DNA of 17,786 nt from an uncultured Bacilli bacterium (lineage in GTDB: Bacteria > Bacillota_I > Bacilli_A > RF39 > UBA660): contig CAKONX010000019.1 of NCBI GenBank assembly GCA_934098345.1, positions 1 to 17,786 of the forward strand. The letters run 5' to 3'. Both the position numbers and the translations under genes were made by a program. The notes under the pieces were generated by a model. That model was not told the DNA's origin. It made no database searches and was given only the letters and a program-made list of their open reading frames with translations. Each line of letters begins with the position of its first letter. Position 1 is the stretch's first letter. Shown in pieces: positions 1 through 6,845 of the stretch.

Positions 1-35
1 CACCCGTAAATTACAGGTTACAATCCTCTAATTAG
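1..35 (+). CDS. IS3-family transposase (OrfB), last codons only
   Basis: In frame 3 the codons from position 3 read P-V-N-Y-R-L-Q-S-S-N and then stop at TAG (33-35). The catalytic integrase-type subunit (OrfB) of IS3 elements very commonly ends in (S)PVxYR(L/x)Q shortly before the right inverted repeat. Here the repeat begins 15 bases after the stop. Only about ten residues are visible, so nothing can be said about whether the transposase is intact. The identification depends on the motif and its position against the repeat at 51-75. Confidence 0.6.
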   Translation, partial: PVNYRLQSSN

Positions 36-75
36 AAACTATTAATAAACTGTCCAACTTTTGGGGTTCAGTTCA
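1..75 (+). mobile_element. Right end of an IS3-family (IS150-group) insertion sequence, cut by the window edge
   Basis: Read on the minus strand from 75 to 51, the sequence starts TGAACTGAACCCC and continues AAAAGTTGGACA. IS3-family elements have TG...CA termini, and the IS150 group has ends of the form TGnACTGnnCCC...GTTGGACA. The end of a transposase reading frame lies just inside this terminus, at 1-35. The element therefore lies to the left and its outer boundary is at about 75/76. Its body, its other inverted repeat and the second copy of any target duplication are outside the window. Family membership rests on the terminus plus the transposase tail. Confidence 0.72.
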
Positions 76-82
76 AAACTGA

Positions 83-766
83 TTATTTTTTTGTCCATTT
101 TGCAACTAAGCAATAGTTATTGTCTATTTTTCTATCAAATTTTTCTCCGTTATAATACCATCCTACAAATTCATAACCTTCTCTTTTTGGTATTACTTTT
201 ATTGTTTCATTTGCTGATACATATATATCATCTATATACTCTCCGCCATTTGTATTAAATGATATTTTATATTTCTTAGTAGTCGTTGATTTAGTTTTTT
301 TGACTTTAATTTTTGTCGTTTTAGTAGTTGTGGTATCTTTAATAACAATTTCATCAAGGTTTAATGGAATAAATGTATTAGTATAATTACTTTCGTTGTT
401 ACAACTAATGAATGTTTTTATTTGAATTTCTTTATCTAATCTTGTAACTTTAATATAAGAATCCTTATAATCACATTTAGTATAATTATTATTCATATAT
501 TCTATTTGTTCATTAGTCAATATTTCATCTATTTTATAAGTTTTATTATCACCAGAGTTGCCCGGAATATTATTCTCTTTAAAATAATCTTTTGCACAAT
601 TATTTATATATTTTAAATTATCTTCTAATATAGTCGTTTTTTTGCCTAAGCTCCTACTATTAATTATTAAAATAAATTTCAGTGATAAAAGCACAACCAA
701 TAAAACAATTATTAATCTTAAAATTATTTTCAACCACCAAAATGGATATTTGTCTTCTCTATACAT
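83..766 (-). CDS. Membrane-anchored surface protein with C-terminal InlB-like repeat
   Basis: The protein has 227 residues. A short charged N-terminus is followed by one membrane segment (about residues 11-34), so most of the chain should lie outside the cell. The middle section contains several cysteines (C58, C79 and another near 102) and carries no domain I recognise. It ends in a Thr/Lys-rich linker of about 25 residues. The last 60 residues match the Listeria-Bacteroides (InlB B/Flg_new) repeat: FNTNGG near the start, then GYEFVGWYYNG, then a terminal VAKW. That repeat is a small beta-fold common on Gram-positive surface proteins. The start ATG has a GGGGGA ribosome site 7 bases upstream. 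The gene stands alone with its own promoter. The stop codon lies only 8 bases from the insertion-sequence end. The function is unknown. Confidence 0.85.
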   Translation of the reverse strand: MYREDKYPFWWLKIILRLIIVLLVVLLSLKFILIINSRSLGKKTTILEDNLKYINNCAKDYFKENNIPGNSGDNKTYKIDEILTNEQIEYMNNNYTKCDYKDSYIKVTRLDKEIQIKTFISCNNESNYTNTFIPLNLDEIVIKDTTTTKTTKIKVKKTKSTTTKKYKISFNTNGGEYIDDIYVSANETIKVIPKREGYEFVGWYYNGEKFDRKIDNNYCLVAKWTKK

Positions 767-801
767 AACATTTCCCCCTGCGCTAGTATATCTACAATAT
801 A

Positions 802-829
802 ATTATATAATATTTTTTTATTAAAGCAA
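802..829 (-). promoter_or_regulatory. Promoter of the InlB-repeat protein
   Basis: On the minus strand, TTGCTT (829-824) is separated by 16 bases from a perfect TATAAT (807-802). Transcription would start near 795, about 30 bases before the ATG at 766. Confidence 0.6.
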
Positions 830-830
830 A

Positions 831-854
831 CAAAAAAGTAAGCAAAAGCTTACT
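831..854 (-). terminator. Intrinsic terminator of the ABC operon
   Basis: On the minus strand, AGTAAGC (854-848), a TTTT loop and GCTTACT (843-837) form a 7 bp stem that runs into a U-tract (837-832). The hairpin overlaps the stop codon of the permease gene. Confidence 0.85.
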
Positions 855-1632
855 CTAGATTTAATTTATTTTCTAAATTGCTAATATTCTTTCTATAAAG
901 AATTATTAACATAACTGAAGTTACTATAAAACTTCCAATAAATATTGAGATAATTACATGTGCTGGTGGGATTTCTTCATTTAGCAATTTGAAATAATCT
1001 TTTTCCCATAGAACTGGTATAACTATTGATATTAGTGAAAATATTTGAGTTATGTTATAAATAACTATTCCATATATTACAGAGAAAAGTCCTTTGTTAT
1101 CTCTTTTCTTTTGTCCATAAGAAATAGATGTGTAAATTAGAGTGAACATATATACAAGTGAAACTAATAATATTACTAAATATATAGGTATGATAAATTG
1201 ACTATATGAATTTATTTCATTTATTAAGCTTTTAAAGATTGGTGTTACTTTGTCCCAAACATTAAATGATATAATAGCTACAATAATTGATACTATAACT
1301 GATAAAATTAATGATGTAACTGAAACAATTAATTTTGATAATACTAAACTATTTTTACTAACAGGAAGCGTATGTGTTAAATATCCTTCATCTTTTACCA
1401 TCGTTTTGTAATATCTAAATATAGTATAGATAAATGTAATTATAGGTAGAGATATGATTACCAATATAGCTAATAAGTCAATAAATCCAACTATAACTTT
1501 TAAGAAAGTAACTTTATCACTTATAAAATTAAATATTCTTGTAATTATAGCAATTGATATTGAAATTAAATAAATTAATGATAAGGTTTTATATGTGTTT
1601 TTTAATTCGTATTTTAATAATTTGCTTAACAT
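850..1632 (-). CDS. ABC transporter permease
   Basis: The protein has 260 residues and is strongly hydrophobic. It has about six membrane segments: near 18-36, 50-70, 100-125, 148-170, 185-208 and 228-248. It should pair with the ATPase encoded just upstream as the membrane subunit of an exporter of the YtrC/ABC-2 kind. The motif KDEGYLTHTLPV (about residues 80-91) is typical of ABC permeases found beside YtrA-type regulators. The start ATG overlaps the end of the ATPase gene by 7 bases, and its GGGAGG ribosome site lies inside that gene, so translation is probably coupled. The substrate cannot be told from the sequence. A hairpin terminator follows at once. Confidence 0.85.
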   Translation of the reverse strand: MLSKLLKYELKNTYKTLSLIYLISISIAIITRIFNFISDKVTFLKVIVGFIDLLAILVIISLPIITFIYTIFRYYKTMVKDEGYLTHTLPVSKNSLVLSKLIVSVTSLILSVIVSIIVAIISFNVWDKVTPIFKSLINEINSYSQFIIPIYLVILLVSLVYMFTLIYTSISYGQKKRDNKGLFSVIYGIVIYNITQIFSLISIVIPVLWEKDYFKLLNEEIPPAHVIISIFIGSFIVTSVMLIILYRKNISNLENKLNLE

Positions 1633-2321
1633 TTAAATTCCTCCCTAAATAGACTATCTATTGTTTTACCAGTTTTTTCTCTTATGTTTTCTGCATTTTC
1701 ATTTAAAACAATTTTACCATTTTTTATGAAAATGACATCATCTAAGATGTTCTCAATATCGGAGATTAAATGAGTACTTATTAATAAACTTGAATCTTCA
1801 TTAAAGTTTGTTAATATAGTTTCAAGTATATAATCTCTTCCTGCTGGATCTACTCCACCAATTGGCTCATCCAATACATATAAATCTGCTTTACGACTCA
1901 TAACTAGAATTAATTGAACTTTTTCTTTTGTTCCTTTTGACATTGTTTTTAGTTTATCATTTCCATCAATGTTTAATTTTTTTAAAAGTTCAGTTGCCTT
2001 ATTAATGTCGAAATCATCATAAAAATCTTCAAAATATTTTAAAAGATCAGTTACTTTTACATTCATGTTTAAATAAGTTCTTTCTGGTAAATATGCTACT
2101 TTTTTCTTAGTATCTATTCCAGGCTTATTTCCTTCAATAAGAATACTTCCATTATCTTCTACTAGAAGATCATTTATTAATTTTATAATAGTTGTTTTTC
2201 CGCTTCCGTTTGGTCCAAGTAATCCAACTATTTTTCCTTTTTTTATAGAAAATGATACATCATCTAATGCTAATTTTTTTCCATAAGATTTATTAACATT
2301 TTTAAATTCTACTAAATTCAT
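1626..2321 (-). CDS. ABC transporter ATP-binding protein (YtrB-like)
   Basis: This is a 231-residue cytoplasmic ATPase subunit. It has Walker A GPNGSGKT (residues 36-43), a variant signature motif MSKGTKEK (127-134), Walker B LYVLDEP with the catalytic Glu at 152, and the switch His in STH (184). The LSxG position reads MSKG, with Lys-Gly-Thr in place of the usual GGQ; this form is common in YtrB/EcsA-type ATPases. The ATG overlaps the stop of the GntR gene (ATGA, 4 bases) and has an AGGAG ribosome site. The gene is the middle member of a regulator-ATPase-permease operon. In Bacillus subtilis such YtrA-YtrB modules respond to cell-wall antibiotics. Whether this one does is only an inference. 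Confidence 0.9.
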   Translation of the reverse strand: MNLVEFKNVNKSYGKKLALDDVSFSIKKGKIVGLLGPNGSGKTTIIKLINDLLVEDNGSILIEGNKPGIDTKKKVAYLPERTYLNMNVKVTDLLKYFEDFYDDFDINKATELLKKLNIDGNDKLKTMSKGTKEKVQLILVMSRKADLYVLDEPIGGVDPAGRDYILETILTNFNEDSSLLISTHLISDIENILDDVIFIKNGKIVLNENAENIREKTGKTIDSLFREEFKC

Positions 2322-2671
2322 TTTTTCTCTCCTTTTATTAATTTTATTATTTCTTCATCACTAATATTGATAGAATGCATTGTTTCTTTAAAAGAATCCG
2401 TTAATTTTTTTGCATACTCGAGTTTTAAATTAGTAATAACCTTTGATTCTTCTGTTATAAATTTTCCACTAGTTCTTTTAGTAATTATCAGACCTTGATT
2501 TTCAAGTTCTAAAAGTGCACGATTTACTGTGTTTGGATTAATTTTTAATTCAACAGCAAACTCTCGTACAGATGGCATTTTACTACCACATGGATATTTA
2601 TTATTTAAAATATCTATCTTAATTTGATTAACTAATTGTTTGTAAATCGGTATATCACTTTTAAAATCCAT
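2318..2671 (-). CDS. GntR-family transcriptional regulator, YtrA subfamily
   Basis: The protein has 117 residues, the usual short length of the YtrA subfamily. A GntR winged helix-turn-helix occupies about residues 10-72: PSVREFAVELKINPNTVNRA (33-52) and then LENQGLIITKRTSGKF. A short helical tail of about 40 residues serves for dimerisation, and no ligand domain is present. It is first in the operon with an ABC ATPase and permease and would be expected to repress its own promoter. Evidence for this is the imperfect inverted repeat over the -10 box. The start ATG has an AAAGGAGG ribosome site at the right distance. The stop TGA overlaps the next ATG. Confidence 0.9.
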   Translation of the reverse strand: MDFKSDIPIYKQLVNQIKIDILNNKYPCGSKMPSVREFAVELKINPNTVNRALLELENQGLIITKRTSGKFITEESKVITNLKLEYAKKLTDSFKETMHSINISDEEIIKLIKGEKK

Positions 2672-2703
2672 ATATTCCTCCTTTGTGTCGCTTGATTAAT
2701 ACA

Positions 2704-2732
2704 ATAATACAATTGTTTTAGTTTTTTGTCAA
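2704..2732 (-). promoter_or_regulatory. Promoter of the GntR-ABC operon
   Basis: On the minus strand, a perfect TTGACA (2732-2727) and TATTAT (2709-2704) are spaced by 17 bases. The -35 box begins directly beside the U-tract of the terminator of the neighbouring upstream gene. Confidence 0.8.
2705..2720. promoter_or_regulatory. Candidate operator for the YtrA-type regulator
   Basis: The 16 bases TAATACAATTGTTTTA form an inverted repeat around ACAATTGT with one mismatched pair. The repeat overlaps the -10 box of the operon promoter. The position fits autorepression by a GntR dimer, but no second copy is seen to confirm the site. Confidence 0.4.
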
Positions 2733-2761
2733 TAAAAAAAGTAAAACATTTCTATTTTACT
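2733..2761 (-). terminator. Intrinsic terminator of the small anchored protein gene
   Basis: On the minus strand, AGTAAAA (2761-2755) pairs with TTTTACT (2746-2740), with an 8-base loop and then a U-tract down to 2734. The stem begins inside the last codons of the gene. Confidence 0.75.
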
Positions 2762-3234
2762 TCAAAAGATATTTCAAGAGTGTCGTCATCACTTACATCT
2801 GTATTTTTATCTAGTAAAACCTTAGTTTCTAGATTTATTGAATTATATGCATCTATTGTAAAATCATCTAACTTAAATAAAGTTTTATCATTTTCTTCTT
2901 GTTTTAATGTTTTTTTTAATTCATATTCCTTATTATTAATTATTATTGATATATTATCACCTTTTATTGTTGATGTCTTATCAATTACAAAATATAAAGT
3001 TTTTGTTTCATTATTGTCAGTATAGTTTTTTATATATAAATTATCAAATTCATATTCATCATCTGAAAAAGCCACAGTTCCATCATAATCAACAGAAATA
3101 GGAATATCTTTATATTCATTTATTATAGCAATATTTTTAGATGCAAATGAATTTTCCCATAATGGAATCGACAAAACAACTACTGCTATAGTAATAAATA
3201 TCCCTATAACACTTTTTAAAACTTCCTTAACCAT
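2752..3234 (-). CDS. Small membrane-anchored or secreted protein of the SipW/TasA-like locus, unknown function
   Basis: The protein has 160 residues. The N-terminal hydrophobic segment (about residues 7-25, preceded by Lys3) is a signal anchor or signal peptide. Next comes WENSFASKN, where cleavage after the Ala of SFA is possible. The remainder is acidic and polar with alternating short strands (for example LYFVIDKTS and ISIIINNKEYELK), as expected of an extracellular beta-rich domain. I recognise no family. It lies just downstream of a SipW-like signal peptidase and a TasA-like protein, so a role in the same surface process is plausible. It has an AGAGGGG ribosome site and a promoter of its own that overlaps the preceding terminator. 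Confidence 0.75.
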   Translation of the reverse strand: MVKEVLKSVIGIFITIAVVVLSIPLWENSFASKNIAIINEYKDIPISVDYDGTVAFSDDEYEFDNLYIKNYTDNNETKTLYFVIDKTSTIKGDNISIIINNKEYELKKTLKQEENDKTLFKLDDFTIDAYNSINLETKVLLDKNTDVSDDDTLEISFEVK

Positions 3235-3258
3235 ATTACCCCTCTTTTATTGAGACAT

Positions 3259-3287
3259 ATTTTAACAAAAAAAAGCAAATTAGTCAA
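3259..3287 (-). promoter_or_regulatory. Promoter overlapping the preceding terminator
   Basis: On the minus strand, TTGACT (3287-3282) and TAAAAT (3264-3259) are 17 bases apart. The -35 box lies in the loop of the signal peptidase terminator, and the spacer contains the terminator's 3' arm and U-tract. It would drive the 160-residue protein gene starting at 3234. Confidence 0.55.
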
Positions 3288-3309
3288 ATTACTTCAACCA
3301 TTTGCTTTT
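3267..3309 (-). terminator. Intrinsic terminator of the TasA-like/SipW-like operon
   Basis: On the minus strand, AAAAGCAAAT (3309-3300) pairs with ATTTGCTTTT (3280-3271) across a 19-base loop. Eight U residues end at 3267. The 5' arm lies inside the signal peptidase coding region. Confidence 0.7.
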
Positions 3310-3963
3310 TTCTAAAAGTGCTCTAACTTTCTTATTATGTTCTATTTCATCAAGTTCATTTGCATTTTTATATTCAGGTATTTTATCGATTTTCTTTTTT
3401 ATTCTAAATATATTAGTTAATCTTTTTATATCATAAAGAACAAAACATAATGCTGGTAAAAGAATAATTAATATCCATCCTAATTTACTTGAAAGGAAGA
3501 ATTGAATTTTACCTAATCCATTAAATTTAAATACTACTTTACCGACGATATTTTCTCTTGTAATTGAACCAACATCAACACAGTCATTGTTATCACCTTT
3601 TGTAATATAATAAACTTTGCCATCAGATTCTTTTATATCATATATTCTATGAGTAATAGTGTAACCATCAGTATTTAAAGTTGATGAATAAAAAGTTATT
3701 ACATCGCCTATTTTTAATACTTCACTTTCACTTACTTTTTTATCAATTATTACATCATAAACTTTTATGTATGGTTCCATACTAGGACTTACAATTGTAT
3801 ATAAACTAACATTAGGATTCTCTCCTTTTCTTTTAGCAATTGTACTCGAAACCATATAATAAATTAAAAATGCAGTTACCAAAAAAAGAAGACATAGAAA
3901 TACATATGCCAACGTTTTAAATATTACTTTAATAACCCCTGATAATGACGTTGATTCTTTCAT
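3289..3963 (-). CDS. Signal peptidase I, SipW-like (Ser-His type)
   Basis: The protein has 224 residues and is membrane-bound. It cleaves signal peptides on the outer face of the membrane. The first membrane segment is at about 17-39. The catalytic box SPSMEP has the nucleophile Ser61. GDVITFYSS (86-94) is followed by THR with His105, the general base that replaces Lys in the SipW/archaeal/ER type. KGDNND (122-127) is the later conserved Asp-containing box. A second membrane segment at 162-178 and a charged cytoplasmic tail follow. The gene starts 26 bases after the TasA-like gene with an AGGAAG site and no terminator between, so the two are one operon. SipW enzymes in Bacillus process TasA, and the same pairing is inferred here. 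It is not the general housekeeping SipS type. Confidence 0.92.
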   Translation of the reverse strand: MKESTSLSGVIKVIFKTLAYVFLCLLFLVTAFLIYYMVSSTIAKRKGENPNVSLYTIVSPSMEPYIKVYDVIIDKKVSESEVLKIGDVITFYSSTLNTDGYTITHRIYDIKESDGKVYYITKGDNNDCVDVGSITRENIVGKVVFKFNGLGKIQFFLSSKLGWILIILLPALCFVLYDIKRLTNIFRIKKKIDKIPEYKNANELDEIEHNKKVRALLEKSKWLK

Positions 3964-3988
3964 TTTATTCTTCCTTTTTTTATTCTTT

Positions 3989-4552
3989 TTAATTCTTTGT
4001 TTGTGTTACACTTAAATGAGCTTCAAAGCTCTTATTTGCTAAATCTCCAGTTGAAGTTATTATTGTCAAAACATAGTTATGAACTGCTCCATTTAAAACT
4101 GGTCCAGCAAATACTCCTTTACCTAAAGCAAGAGTGTTTGTTCCGGTAGGTATATCAATTGGTTCACTAGTACTTGTAAAAGTTGTTCCGTTATCGCTTA
4201 CATTTGTACTAGTAATTGTATATTTAAGTTCTCCATCTCCAAATGAATTATTTGTTATAACTAATGATGCATCATAGTTTAAATTGTTTGATCCTGTTAC
4301 TACACCAGTAATGTCAAAAGACTTACTTGATAATGTTTCTAAAGGATTAGCAACTGGACTTTGAATATTGATTTTACTATCTCCAACATATTCTATCGAT
4401 AAAGTTCCACTTGTAACCTCAATTGGTGTTTCACTTTGATTACCATTCATAGTTGCACTAAAATATGCAAAAGTTGCTCCAATTACTGCTACCAATAAAG
4501 TTGCAACAGCAATTATAGTTAGTAAAATCATATTTCCTTTTCCATTGTTCAT
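3989..4552 (-). CDS. TasA/camelysin-like secreted protein
   Basis: The protein has 187 residues. A signal region at 1-35 has a Lys-containing start, a long hydrophobic core (about 8-26) and then GATFAYFSA, very like the (G)TxAYFSD junction of SipW-dependent TasA and camelysin precursors. The mature part is rich in Ser, Thr, Asn and Gly with short beta-strands, as in the TasA/CalY jelly-roll proteins: GTLSIEYVGD, LNYDASLVITN, HNYVLTIITS and a final AHLSVTQTKN. I see no metalloprotease motif. It is first in an operon with the SipW-like peptidase that is its likely processor. TasA homologues form biofilm fibres; that role is inferred. The start has an AAAGGAGAC ribosome site. Confidence 0.75.
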   Translation of the reverse strand: MNNGKGNMILLTIIAVATLLVAVIGATFAYFSATMNGNQSETPIEVTSGTLSIEYVGDSKINIQSPVANPLETLSSKSFDITGVVTGSNNLNYDASLVITNNSFGDGELKYTITSTNVSDNGTTFTSTSEPIDIPTGTNTLALGKGVFAGPVLNGAVHNYVLTIITSTGDLANKSFEAHLSVTQTKN

Positions 4553-4586
4553 ATTATCAAGTCTCCTTTATCTATCCTATAAATAA

Positions 4587-4615
4587 ATTCTACCATTTTT
4601 ATAACCCTTATGCAA
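4587..4615 (-). promoter_or_regulatory. Candidate promoter of the TasA-like/SipW-like operon
   Basis: On the minus strand, TTGCAT (4615-4610) and TAGAAT (4592-4587) are spaced by 17 bases. The -35 match is partial. Transcription would start about 30 bases before the ATG. Confidence 0.45.
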
Positions 4616-4635
4616 TAACATTTAAAAAAAACCAT

Positions 4636-4660
4636 TAAAAAAGCTACAAAAATGTAGCTT
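4636..4660 (-). terminator. Intrinsic terminator downstream of the histidine kinase
   Basis: On the minus strand, AAGCTAC (4660-4654) pairs with GTAGCTT (4647-4641) and is followed by a short U-run. It lies 111 bases beyond the kinase stop codon. The stretch between (4661-4770) has no gene. It contains only GGGAAG/CTTCCC inverted repeats (4727-4722 and 4671-4666) that might close a weak stem. Confidence 0.75.
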
Positions 4661-4770
4661 AATAAGGGAAGTTGTGAGTTTGAGTTTATATGATATCTTA
4701 TATTATTTGTTTTATTTTTTTCTTCCCAATATAAATATTACTAAAGTTTTATGAAATAATTATGAATTTT

Positions 4771-6126
4771 TTACTTTTTTATTTTGAAATAGAAAGTGGT
4801 ATGATCATCTATTACAGAATCAATTCCATATTCATATCCATGTTTATCTAAAATCTCTTTAACTATGGAAAGTCCCAAACCTGTACCAACTATATTTCGT
4901 TTATGATTCTTTTCCTTTTTATAATATCTTGTCCATACAAGAGACTTTTCACTTTCTTCTATACCGTGTCCAGTATTTGTTATACTTACTAAATATCCAT
5001 CTTTTTTCTTTTTAACTTCTATTTTAACAAACTTATCATCACCAGTATGTTCAATTGCATTATTTATTAGATTATAAATTACTTGTTCTATTTTCAATTT
5101 ATCAGCACTTATAATAGCTGATTTAGGTAAATTGGTAACAATATTAAATTTGTCATCTTTTACATAAATATCATATCTTTTTAATATAGAATTAATGTTT
5201 TCAATAAGATCATATTTTTCAATATTTAAATTGTCTTTATCATTTTCTATTTTTGATAGGTCTAAAATATCATTTACAAGTAAATTTAATCTTTCACTTT
5301 CACTTATTATAACATCAATATCTTTATTTTTATCATCAGTGGTTTTATAATTGAAATCTTTTAATTTTTCAGCATATGCACGAATCATTGTTAATGGAGT
5401 TTTTAAATCATGAGAAACATTTGCAAGTAGGTTTTGCCTTAACTTTTCCGTTTTATTCATTTCGGATGAAGCTACAGTTAAAACATCACATAATTCATCT
5501 AATTCATCAATATTTGTTTTATCAAAGTTAACATCTTTTTTTCCTAAATCCTTTGATTTTTCAATAATACCTAGTAATGGTTTATTTAACATATTTGAAA
5601 TAATTATTGACATTACTGCAGCAAGTAAAATAAGAATAAATACTATGTAAATTAATTGATTTTTTAATAAAGTGGTTGTAGCATTAATATCTTCTAGAGT
5701 GGTATTTAAGAAAATATATTTATTATCTATTGTTATTGCATAAAGAATACTCTTTTTATGAGTTATTGGGGAATATAGTTTGATGTATGTTTTTTTCTTT
5801 AATATTAAATCTGATTGATATTTTTGAATTTTGGTATTTTTGCTTCCTAGAAAACAACCTGGGTTTTTAATATTATAATTTACCGTTTCATTTTCGGATA
5901 TAATTTGAATACACATATTGTTTTGATATGCATAATTTTCTATTGATACAAAGTCACTTGGGTTTGTTTTAATTTGACTAGCAACATTTTCAATGTTTTC
6001 TATTTGATATTTTTCATAAAAAACACCTAAAAATTGGACTTGTACTATCCAAAGTAGTAAAAGTGTAATAATTGAAAAAATAAGTAAATAGAAAAATGTC
6101 TTGAGTTTTATACTATTTTTGCTCAT
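4771..6126 (-). CDS. Sensor histidine kinase (two-component)
   Basis: The protein has 451 residues. Membrane segments lie at about 11-33 and 158-178 and enclose an external domain of about 120 residues with two cysteines (C72, C91) that could form a disulfide. A HAMP linker follows at about 179-230. The HisKA motif NVSHDLKTPLT has the phospho-acceptor His239. The ATP-binding domain has the N box NLINNAIEH (352-360), a G1 box NTGHGIE (384-390; Asn in place of the usual Asp, as in many PhoR-type kinases) and the G2 box GTGLGLS (414-420). The start overlaps the response regulator gene by 14 bases, so the pair is translationally linked. The external domain matches nothing I recognise and the stimulus is unknown. 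Confidence 0.92.
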   Translation of the reverse strand: MSKNSIKLKTFFYLLIFSIITLLLLWIVQVQFLGVFYEKYQIENIENVASQIKTNPSDFVSIENYAYQNNMCIQIISENETVNYNIKNPGCFLGSKNTKIQKYQSDLILKKKTYIKLYSPITHKKSILYAITIDNKYIFLNTTLEDINATTTLLKNQLIYIVFILILLAAVMSIIISNMLNKPLLGIIEKSKDLGKKDVNFDKTNIDELDELCDVLTVASSEMNKTEKLRQNLLANVSHDLKTPLTMIRAYAEKLKDFNYKTTDDKNKDIDVIISESERLNLLVNDILDLSKIENDKDNLNIEKYDLIENINSILKRYDIYVKDDKFNIVTNLPKSAIISADKLKIEQVIYNLINNAIEHTGDDKFVKIEVKKKKDGYLVSITNTGHGIEESEKSLVWTRYYKKEKNHKRNIVGTGLGLSIVKEILDKHGYEYGIDSVIDDHTTFYFKIKK

Positions 6127-6775
6127 CTACTAATTTATATCCTACATTTCTAATTGTTTTTATTAAAGTTCTATATTGACCCATTTTACTTCTTAATAAT
6201 TTAATATGTGCATCAATTGTTCTATCATCTGCTTCATAATCATAACCCATGATATTTTCTATTATTTTTTCTCTACTTAAAGCAATACCTTTGTTTTCTA
6301 TAAAATATTTAAGTAATTCATATTGGGTGTGTGTCATTGGTACATTTTCTCCATCAATGCTCACTTCATGAGATAAATTGTCGATAACTATTCCTTTATA
6401 AGAAATAATATCATCACTTTGATATCTTTTTGTAATTGCTTTTATTCTGCAAATAAGCTCTTTTGGAGAAAATGGTTTAGTAACATAATCATCTATGCCA
6501 GTTTCAAAGCCATTAATTTTATCTTCTTCCTCTCCTCTTGCAGATAACATTAAAATAGGAATATTTTTTTTGCTTTTTATTATTTTAGATGCTTCAAAGC
6601 CATCCATTATTGGCATCATTATATCCATTATTATTAAGTCATAATCATATTTTTCACAGTAATTAATAGCTTCTACTCCTGACTCTGCTAAATCACAATT
6701 ATAGCCTTCTTGAACACAATAATCTTTGATTAAATTTCTAATTAATTCTTCATCATCAACAATCAAAATGCGCAT
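6113..6775 (-). CDS. Response regulator, OmpR/PhoB family
   Basis: The protein has 220 residues. The receiver domain at 1-115 has the acidic pair D8/D9, the phosphorylation site Asp51 in LIIMDIMMP, Ser78 in LSA and Lys100 in TKPF. The winged-helix DNA-binding domain at about 125-218 has THTQYELLKYFIENKG, SREKII, RTIDAHIKLLRSKM and the C-terminal TIRNVGYKL. It activates or represses genes when phosphorylated by the kinase encoded immediately downstream. The start ATG has a GGTGG site and lies close behind a TATAAT box. No targets can be named from the window. Confidence 0.94.
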   Translation of the reverse strand: MRILIVDDEELIRNLIKDYCVQEGYNCDLAESGVEAINYCEKYDYDLIIMDIMMPIMDGFEASKIIKSKKNIPILMLSARGEEEDKINGFETGIDDYVTKPFSPKELICRIKAITKRYQSDDIISYKGIVIDNLSHEVSIDGENVPMTHTQYELLKYFIENKGIALSREKIIENIMGYDYEADDRTIDAHIKLLRSKMGQYRTLIKTIRNVGYKLVDEQK

Positions 6776-6792
6776 TTATACCACCTACCAAC

Positions 6793-6798
6793 ATTATA
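6793..6798 (-). promoter_or_regulatory. -10 box of the two-component operon promoter
   Basis: A perfect TATAAT on the minus strand, 18 bases upstream of the response regulator ATG. No good -35 box is seen. The -35 area overlaps the terminator of the gene on its other side (yebC ends at 6844 and terminates toward here), so an activator may be needed. Confidence 0.5.
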
Positions 6799-6814
6799 AT
6801 ATCTTACTTTTGTG

Positions 6815-6845
6815 AAAATAAAAAGAATAATAAACTTATTCTTTT
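6815..6845 (-). terminator. Intrinsic terminator of the YebC-family gene
   Basis: On the minus strand, AAAAGAATAA (6845-6836) pairs perfectly with TTATTCTTTT (6830-6821). The U-rich stretch continues to 6815. The stem overlaps the stop codon. Confidence 0.75.

Noticed and set aside
67..92. CAGTT/AACTG hairpin followed by a T-run on the + strand, like a terminator for the transposase
   Set aside because: The stem has only 5 pairs, half of it is the IS terminus, and the T-run is simply the complement of the Lys codons and stop of the gene on the other strand.
4661..4770. Gap between the kinase and its terminator as a small RNA
   Set aside because: Only a 6 bp inverted repeat with a 50-base loop is seen and there is no promoter of its own; it is best read as a 3' untranslated region.
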